Positions 58,528 through 64,000 of a DNA stretch of 64,000 bases are shown here, piece by piece. The stretch lies in the NCBI RefSeq assembly GCF_012952065.1, contig NZ_JABCJJ010000007.1, positions 1-64,000 on the forward strand. Reading direction: 5' to 3'. This stretch comes from Cellulomonas fimi. GTDB taxonomy: Bacteria > Actinomycetota > Actinomycetes > Actinomycetales > Cellulomonadaceae. The position numbers and the translations under genes were made by a program. The notes under the pieces are model-generated. The model did not search any database and was not told where the DNA came from. It was given only the letters and a program-made list of their open reading frames with translations. Each line of letters opens with the position of its first letter. The first letter of the stretch is position 1.

Positions 58528-60441
58528 ATGTCTGTGCGCTCCGACCTGCGCAACGTCGCCATCGTCGCCCACGTCGACCACGGCAAGACGACTCTCGTCG
58601 ACGCGATGCTCAAGCAGTCCGGCGCGTTCGCCGCGCACGACGCCCACGCCGACGAGCGCTCGATGGACTCGGGCGACCTCGAGCGCGAGAAGGGGATCAC
58701 GATCCTCGCGAAGAACACCGCGGTCCGGTACCACGGGCCGGCGGCGACTGCCGCGGGCGAGCCCGACGGCGTGACGATCAACGTCATCGACACGCCCGGG
58801 CACGCCGACTTCGGCGGTGAGGTCGAGCGCGGCCTGTCGATGGTCGACGGCGTCGTGCTGCTGGTCGACGCGAGCGAGGGCCCGCTGCCGCAGACCCGGT
58901 TCGTGCTCCGCAAGGCGCTCGAGGCCAAGCTGCCGGTCGTGCTCCTCGTCAACAAGGTGGACCGGCCCGACTCGCGGATCGCCGAGGTGGTCTCCGAGGC
59001 GACCGACCTGCTGCTCGGGCTCGCCAGCGACCTGCACGAGGACGTGCCGGACCTCGACCTCGACGCGATCCTCGACGTCCCGGTGGTCTACGCGTCCGCG
59101 AAGGCGGGTCGCGCGTCGCTGACCCAGCCGGCCGACGGCCGGCTGCCGGACAGCGAGAACCTCGAGCCGCTGTTCGCGACGATCCTGGAGAAGATCCCGG
59201 CCCCCACGTACGACGCCGACGCCCCGCTGCAGGCGCACGTCACCAACCTCGACGCCTCGCCGTTCCTCGGCCGCCTCGCGCTCCTGCGCGTCTTCAACGG
59301 CACGATCCGCAAGGGCCAGACGGTCGCGTGGGCGCGGTCGGACGGCTCGCTCCAGAACGTCCGCATCACGGAGCTGCTCGAGACCAAGGCGCTCGACCGC
59401 GTGCCCACCGAGTCCGCGGGCCCGGGCGACATCGTCGCCGTGGCCGGCATCGCCGAGATCACCATCGGCGAGACCCTCACCGACCCCGACGACCCGCGCC
59501 CGCTGCCGCCCATCACGGTCGACGAGCCCGCGATCTCCATGACGATCGGGATCAACACGTCCCCGCTCGCGGGCAAGGGCGGCAAGGGCCACAAGGTCAC
59601 CGCCCGGCAGGTCAAGGACCGGCTCGACAAGGAGCTCATCGGCAACGTCTCGCTCCGCGTGCTCCCGACCGAGCGCCCGGACGCGTGGGAGGTCCAGGGC
59701 CGCGGCGAGCTGGCCCTGGCGATCCTCGTCGAGCAGATGCGTCGTGAGGGCTTCGAGCTCACCGTCGGCAAGCCGCAGGTCGTCACCAAGGTGATCGACG
59801 GCAAGGTGCACGAGCCGATGGAGCGCATGACGATCGACGTGCCCGAGGAGTACCTCGGCAACGTGACCCAGCTCCTCGCTGCGCGCAAGGGCCGCATGGA
59901 GACCATGGCCAACCACGGCACCGGCTGGGTCCGCATGGAGTTCAAGATCCCGTCGCGCGGCCTCATCGGCTTCCGGACGCAGTTCCTCACGGACACGCGC
60001 GGCACCGGGATCGCGGCGTCGATCGCGGAGGGCTACGAGCCGTGGGCCGGCCCGATCGAGACCCGCGTCAACGGCTCGCTCGTGGCCGACCGTGCCGGCG
60101 TCGTGACGCCGTTCGCCATGATCAACCTCCAGGAGCGCGGCTCCTTCTTCGTCGACCCGACGCAGGAGGTCTACGAGGGCATGATCGTCGGCGAGAACTC
60201 CCGCAACGAGGACATGGACGTCAACATCACCAAGGAGAAGAAGCTCACGAACATGCGCGCTGCCAGCAGCGACACGTTCGAGAACCTGACGCCTCCGCGG
60301 CACCTCACGCTCGAGGAGTCGCTCGAGTTCGCCCGCGAGGACGAGTGCGTCGAGGTGACCCCCGAGAAGGTCCGCATCCGCAAGGTGATCCTCGACCAGT
60401 CGGACCGCGCCCGCGCCACCGCCCGGGCCAAGCGCGCCTGA
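58528..60441 (+). CDS. typA: Translational GTPase TypA/BipA
   Basis: A 637-residue ribosome-associated GTPase. G1 is AHVDHGKTT (14-22), the switch I region includes MDSGDLEREKGITI, G3 is DTPGHADFGGEVER, and G4 is NKVDRPDSR. An EF-G-like domain II, domain III/V and the BipA-specific C-terminal domain (about 540-620; GLIGFRTQFLTDTRGTG, then ENSRNEDMDVNITKEKKLTNMR) follow. It assists ribosome assembly and stress-dependent translation. The ATG at 58528 is preceded by GAAATGAG and an upstream TAAGAT hexamer at 58471 that might be a -10 box. The mshB gene follows after 13 bases. Confidence 0.97.
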   Translation: MSVRSDLRNVAIVAHVDHGKTTLVDAMLKQSGAFAAHDAHADERSMDSGDLEREKGITILAKNTAVRYHGPAATAAGEPDGVTINVIDTPGHADFGGEVERGLSMVDGVVLLVDASEGPLPQTRFVLRKALEAKLPVVLLVNKVDRPDSRIAEVVSEATDLLLGLASDLHEDVPDLDLDAILDVPVVYASAKAGRASLTQPADGRLPDSENLEPLFATILEKIPAPTYDADAPLQAHVTNLDASPFLGRLALLRVFNGTIRKGQTVAWARSDGSLQNVRITELLETKALDRVPTESAGPGDIVAVAGIAEITIGETLTDPDDPRPLPPITVDEPAISMTIGINTSPLAGKGGKGHKVTARQVKDRLDKELIGNVSLRVLPTERPDAWEVQGRGELALAILVEQMRREGFELTVGKPQVVTKVIDGKVHEPMERMTIDVPEEYLGNVTQLLAARKGRMETMANHGTGWVRMEFKIPSRGLIGFRTQFLTDTRGTGIAASIAEGYEPWAGPIETRVNGSLVADRAGVVTPFAMINLQERGSFFVDPTQEVYEGMIVGENSRNEDMDVNITKEKKLTNMRAASSDTFENLTPPRHLTLEESLEFAREDECVEVTPEKVRIRKVILDQSDRARATARAKRA

Positions 60442-60454
60442 CGCCGCGTCCTCG

Positions 60455-61507
60455 GTGTCCTCCGGCCTCCTGGCGGTTCACGCGCACCCGGACGACGAGA
60501 CCCTCGCGACCGGTGCCCTCCTCGCGACCTGGGCGGCCGCCGGCCTGCCGGTGACGGTCGTGACATGCACGCGGGGTGAGCTCGGCGAGGTCATCGGCGT
60601 CGAGCTCGCGCACCTGGAGGGGGACGGGCCCGCGCTGGCCGCCCGTCGTGAGGGAGAGCTCGCGGCGGCCCTGCGGGCCCTCGGCGTCGCGGACCACGTG
60701 TTCCTGGACGCGGTGCCCACGCGGACGTCCCGTGGTCAGGTCGGCGCCGCCGCCGGGAAATTCTCGGACTCGGGCATGGCCTGGGCGACGCCCGGCCGCG
60801 CCGGCCGGCTCGACGACCTGCCCGACGGCGCCTTCGTGGGCGTCCCGCTCGACGACGCCGCCGGCCGGCTCGCGCAGGTCGTCCGCGAGCGCCGACCCGC
60901 CGTCGTCGTGACCTACGAGCCGGGCGGCGGGTACGGGCACCCCGACCACGTGCGCGCGCACGAGGTGACGACCCGCGCCGTCGAGCTGGCCGCCGACCCG
61001 TCCGTGGTGCTCGGCGGGCTCACGCCGCACGAGCCCGCCGAGGTGCTCTGGGCCGCGGTCGCCGCCGAGGACCTGCGCTCCGGCCGAGTGGGGCTGCCCG
61101 CGCTCGCGCCGGTCGCCGCCGAGCTGGCGGCCCACCGGGAGCTCACCGTCCCGCGCCCGGAAGGGCCGTTGCCGTCGGTGGCCGTGCCGCGCAGCGCGAT
61201 CGATCTCGTCGTCGACGTCACCGCGGTGCTGGACCGGGTGGTCGGGGCGCTCCAGGCGCACGCGACGCAGGTCCGCTCGGTGGTGGTCGATGACGCCCGC
61301 GCCGCGACGGTGCGCGCGGGGGGTGGTGAGGATGCCGGGGGAGCGGCCGTCGTCGTCGGCTGCTACGCCCTGAGCAACGACGAGCTGGCGCCCCTGCTGT
61401 CGAGCGAGGCGTACCGACGCGCACCCGCTTCTCGCGCACCAGCGTCTCGCGCACCCCGCGCCGGCCCGCGTGTGGTCTGGCCCGGCGGGGTGCGCCCGGT
61501 ACCCTGA
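60455..61507 (+). CDS. mshB: N-acetyl-1-D-myo-inositol-2-amino-2-deoxy-alpha-D-glucopyranoside deacetylase (mycothiol synthesis)
   Basis: A 350-residue LmbE/PIG-L deacetylase. Zinc motifs are HAHPDDE (H11, D13, D14) and HPDH (H162-H165). MshB rather than Mca is indicated by VVTCTRGELGEVIG, then RREGELAAALRALGV and the SDSGMAWATPGRAGR loop. It deacetylates GlcNAc-Ins to GlcN-Ins in mycothiol biosynthesis. The C-terminus ends in a short Arg/Ala/Pro repeat (RAPASRAPASRAPRAG) that is probably disordered. The GTG start lies 13 bases after typA, so the two may be co-transcribed. Together with mca it shows the host makes mycothiol. Confidence 0.93.
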   Translation: MSSGLLAVHAHPDDETLATGALLATWAAAGLPVTVVTCTRGELGEVIGVELAHLEGDGPALAARREGELAAALRALGVADHVFLDAVPTRTSRGQVGAAAGKFSDSGMAWATPGRAGRLDDLPDGAFVGVPLDDAAGRLAQVVRERRPAVVVTYEPGGGYGHPDHVRAHEVTTRAVELAADPSVVLGGLTPHEPAEVLWAAVAAEDLRSGRVGLPALAPVAAELAAHRELTVPRPEGPLPSVAVPRSAIDLVVDVTAVLDRVVGALQAHATQVRSVVVDDARAATVRAGGGEDAGGAAVVVGCYALSNDELAPLLSSEAYRRAPASRAPASRAPRAGPRVVWPGGVRPVP

Positions 61508-61512
61508 CCGGC

Positions 61513-61929
61513 ATGGTGACGCGCATGCCCGGGCTGCTCGCTCGGTGCGCCGCCTCCCTCGTGCTCGGCGTGCTCGTCGGTGCCGTCGGGACGGTCATGC
61601 AGCGCGCGCTCCCGCCCGTCGGGGTCGCCCTGTGCCTCGCCCTCGTGGTCGCGTCGTGCGCCGTCGCGCGCGCGTGGGCGGGGCTCCTCGGCGTCGCGGC
61701 CTACGGCGTCGCGTGGGTCGTCGTCGTGCAGGTCCTGTCGCTCACCGGCCCGGGTGGCGACGTGCTCATCCCCGCCGGGCAGGCGGTCGGGTACGCGTGG
61801 ATCGTCGGCGGCATGCTCATGGTCGCGGTGGCCGCGTTCCTGCCAGCCCGTTGGTTCCGCGACGAGCGCACCCTCCCGCTCGATACCGCCCCGCTCGACC
61901 CACGTCCGGGCGCGGGCCCGACGGCGTGA
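61513..61929 (+). CDS. DUF6113-type integral membrane protein (138 aa)
   Basis: A small protein with four hydrophobic segments (about 10-30, 35-55, 58-78 and 88-112) and a charged tail. The pattern, with PPVGVALCLALVVASCAVARAW and IPAGQAVGYAWIVGGMLM, fits DUF6113, a short actinobacterial membrane family usually found next to mshB. It starts at ATG 61513, six bases after mshB. An ATG four codons further on is possible. The stop overlaps the flavin reductase start (GTGA). The function is unknown; conserved linkage to mshB suggests something connected with thiol redox. Confidence 0.82.
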   Translation: MVTRMPGLLARCAASLVLGVLVGAVGTVMQRALPPVGVALCLALVVASCAVARAWAGLLGVAAYGVAWVVVVQVLSLTGPGGDVLIPAGQAVGYAWIVGGMLMVAVAAFLPARWFRDERTLPLDTAPLDPRPGAGPTA

Positions 61930-62435
61930 CCCCCGACCCGACGCCCGCCCTCGCGGACCCCGACGACTTCCGGGCCGCGATCGCTCGGCTCGCCGCCGGC
62001 GTCACCGTGGTCGCGGTCGAGTGGCGCGGCGTCCAGCACGCGATGACGGCGAGCGCGGTGGCCTCGGTGTCGCTCGACCCCCCGCTGCTGCTCTTCTGCG
62101 TCCACGAGGACTCCCGGTTCCGTGAGGCGCTGGACCACGTGGACCGGTGGGCGCTCACCGTGCTGTCCGACACCGCCGCACCGGCCGCCGACTGGCTCGC
62201 GTCCCCCGGCCGCCCCGCGGTGGGTCAGCTCGGGCGGGTGCGGCACACGCTCGGGCCGCTCACGGGCGCCGCGCTGGTCGACGACGCCGCCGCGTGGTTC
62301 GAGTGCCGGACGTCGACGATCCACCGCGCCGGGGACCATGACATCGTCGTCGGCGAGGTGCTGTCCGCCCGCCAGGGCGAACCCGGGCGGGGCGGGCTCG
62401 TTCACCTGCGTGGCCGAATCCGGCCGGTTCGCTGA
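61926..62435 (+). CDS. Flavin reductase family (FMN-binding split barrel) protein
   Basis: A 169-residue flavin reductase-like domain. FRAAIARLAAGVTVVAVEWRGVQHAMTASAVASVSLDPPLLLFCVHEDSRF holds the typical flavin-contact residues (T-A-S and SLDPPLL), WALTVLSDTA and ECRTSTIHRAGDHDIVVGEVL follow, and GGLVHLRGRIRPV closes the barrel. Such proteins reduce FMN with NAD(P)H for partner monooxygenases or act alone. No monooxygenase gene is adjacent. It overlaps the DUF6113 gene by four bases, so it belongs to the typA-mshB transcript. Confidence 0.93.
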   Translation: MTPDPTPALADPDDFRAAIARLAAGVTVVAVEWRGVQHAMTASAVASVSLDPPLLLFCVHEDSRFREALDHVDRWALTVLSDTAAPAADWLASPGRPAVGQLGRVRHTLGPLTGAALVDDAAAWFECRTSTIHRAGDHDIVVGEVLSARQGEPGRGGLVHLRGRIRPVR

Positions 62436-62523
62436 GCGCGCCCGCGGGAGCCGCGGGTGCTGCACCGTACAATCACCCGCGCGGGGGACCCCGCAGCGTG
62501 TCGGCAGCGGTGGAGAGATTCGC

Positions 62524-64000
62524 AGATGGTGGAGAAGACCGAGCACGACGGCGACGTGCTCGACGACGCCCTCGTGCCCGTGGACGCGGCGCTGCCCGCG
62601 GACGGCCCCACGACCCAGGGCCAGAACGGCCACGACGCAGACGCCGGAACGGGTCATCGGGGCGCGGACGGAGCCGCCGAGCCCCCGGTGGACGAGGCGT
62701 CGGCTGACGAGACGGTGGCCGACGAGAGCACGGACGACGAAGGCGCCGCGGACGGTGCCGCAGCCGAGACGACAGCAGGCGAGCCCGAGCCCGAGCCCGA
62801 GCCCGTGGCAGAGCAGCAGGCAGCAGCTGACGACGCTGCGCGACCTGCGGACGAGCCGCGCCACGACGGCGCGCCGGCCCCGAGCAGCGACCTCGCGGGG
62901 GACGCCGCTCCCAGCAGCCGCCCCGCTGACGACGACGCGGCCACTTCGCCCGCTGCCCGATCGCACGACCACACGACCGAGGTCATGCCTCCGGTTCGGC
63001 ACGACGACGTCCCGGCCCGCCGCGACGACCTCCCGACGCCACCCCCGCCGGCCGAGCCCGCGCCCTCGGCTGCGGCGCCCGCCCCGGGCGTGCCCGTCCG
63101 CACCTCGACCGCAGCGGCTGCCCGCACCGCGTCCCTGCCGCCCGTCGCCTCGCGGGACACCGACCCGGACGACGGTCACGACCTGCGGGGCGGGTCGCCG
63201 CTCGACGTCTTCGAGGACGACGACCGGCGGCGTCGGTGGCTGCGCCCGCTCCTCACCACCCTGGCGATCGTGGTGGTGCTCGCCGGCGCCTACGTCGGTG
63301 CGTCGTGGGCGCTCGCCGACCGTGTCCCGCGCGGTGCGACGGTGGCGGGCGTCGACATCGGCGGGCAGGACGCCGACGCCGCGATCGCGCAGCTCGAGTC
63401 GGAGCTGTCCCCCCTCGTGGGCGAGCCGCTCCCGGTGGTCGCGGGCGCCCAGAGCACGGTGATCCGGCCGGAGGACGCCGGGCTCGCCCTCGACGCGGAG
63501 GCGACCGTCGACCGGCTCACGGGCTTCGACCTGCAGCCCGGTCGGCTCTGGGGTCAGGTGTTCGGTGTCGCGGAAGCCCCAGCCGTGACGTCGGTCGACG
63601 ACGAGGCGCTGGACGCAGCCGTCGCCGAGCTCGACAGCAGCCTCGCGACCGCGCCGGTCAACGGCGAGGTCGTCTTCGCCGACGGCGCCCCGCACGGGAC
63701 ACCCGCGGTCGACGGCTCGGAGCTCGACACCGAGGGCGCGGCCGACGTCCTGCGCACCTCGTGGCTCACCGGGTCCCGCCCGCTCGAGCTGCCGACGCGC
63801 GTCGTCGAGCCCGACATCACGCAGGAGGAGACCGACCGCGCCCTGAGCGCGGTCGCGCAGCCGCTCGCGCGTGCCCCGATCGCCGTCGCCGTGGCCGACC
63901 AGACCGTCGAGCTCCCGGCCGAGGTGGTGACCTCGTTCGCGAGCTTCACCCCGCAGGACTCGGACCTCGTGCTCGAGCTCGACGGGCCGGCGCTCGTCGA
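62524..64000 (+). CDS. VanW-family protein with PG-binding-4 domain, N-terminal part (runs off window)
   Basis: The frame is open from ATG 62524 to the window end (492 codons). GGAGAG lies seven bases upstream. Residues 1-235 are acidic and disordered (Asp, Glu, Ala and Pro, with an EPEPEPEP run). One transmembrane helix follows (about 240-262, PLLTTLAIVVVLAGAYVGASWALA). Outside the membrane come domains of the PF12229 (peptidoglycan-binding 4) type: TVAGVDIGGQDADAAIAQLESELSP, then DLQPGRLWGQVFGVAEAPAVTSVDDEALDAAVAELDS. This layout is that of actinobacterial VanW/YoaR-type cell-wall proteins, but the VanW domain itself lies beyond the window, so that part is inferred. Confidence 0.82.

Noticed and set aside
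56662-60303. A very long open frame on the minus strand across the dual ATPase and typA genes
   Set aside because: It is antisense to two clearly recognisable genes and has repetitive Arg/Leu/Val-rich composition typical of a GC-rich shadow frame. The same holds for other long antisense frames in the window.
1-64000. CRISPR arrays, rRNA genes or further tRNA genes
   Set aside because: No evenly spaced direct repeats with unique spacers, no rRNA landmarks, and no second T-arm with matching acceptor stem were found by eye.

Overview
The window is GC-rich DNA (above 70% G+C by eye) with GTG and occasional TTG starts, frequent 4-base stop/start overlaps, and an actinobacterial gene set: mycothiol enzymes (mca, mshB), a deazaflavin-dependent (F420-type) oxidoreductase, an LpqY-SugABC-type trehalose importer, and DUF4307, DUF6113 and DUF6318 proteins. 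This suggests a Micrococcales chromosome, most likely Cellulomonas or a close relative. The genus is inferred from gene content. No prophage or CRISPR is visible. The only mobile-element trace is a transposase fragment cut by the left edge.

Layout. 1-650: transposase end, a tRNA gene, then an untranslated stretch. 0.6-4.3 kb: envelope/stress-type cluster (a small protein, a LEA-like membrane protein, a holin-like DUF1469 protein, DUF3618, a YihY/BrkB protein). 4.3-6.6 kb: three redox proteins (haem-oxygenase-like diiron protein, CDGSH Fe-S protein, and MpaB-type oxygenase divergent from them). 6.6-10.5 kb: four-gene operon of ABC ATPase, permease, histidine kinase and response regulator. 10.8-18.7 kb: Bax-inhibitor-1 protein, transsulfuration and amino-acid genes (cbs, metB, ilvA), an FKBP isomerase, an F420-type enzyme and msrA. 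18.8-27.9 kb: conserved housekeeping (greA, DUF4307, mca, nitrilase, trhA, Z-prenyl synthase, phoH2, fumC, carbonic anhydrase). 28-33.5 kb: trehalose-type importer and a PfkB kinase. 33.5-38.8 kb: xseB, xseA, ispH, rmuC, ychF. 39.1-43.7 kb: two secreted proteins with less biased codon use, a PAS/GAF/SpoIIE phosphatase and a VOC protein. 43.8-46.3 kb: amino-acid ABC importer. 46.5-58.4 kb: two adjacent, differently built peptide ABC importers. 58.5-64 kb: typA, mshB, DUF6113, a flavin reductase and the start of a VanW-type protein.

Main points. The tRNA has a UAA (Leu) anticodon but a class I body without the long variable arm expected of tRNA-Leu. Two families of intergenic hairpin repeats recur: a 44-bp element in three copies, and a GGCA-loop element in two copies with paired compensatory changes. 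Nearly identical sigH/sigR-type ECF promoter matches (GGGAAC, 18-base spacer, CGTTG) precede the Bax-inhibitor gene and msrA, suggesting a thiol-oxidation regulon. One peptide importer fuses a permease and two ATPases into a 913-residue protein, and its partner permease carries about 200 extra hydrophobic residues.

Limits: all functions are read from motifs and remembered family features. No database search, folding or alignment program was run.
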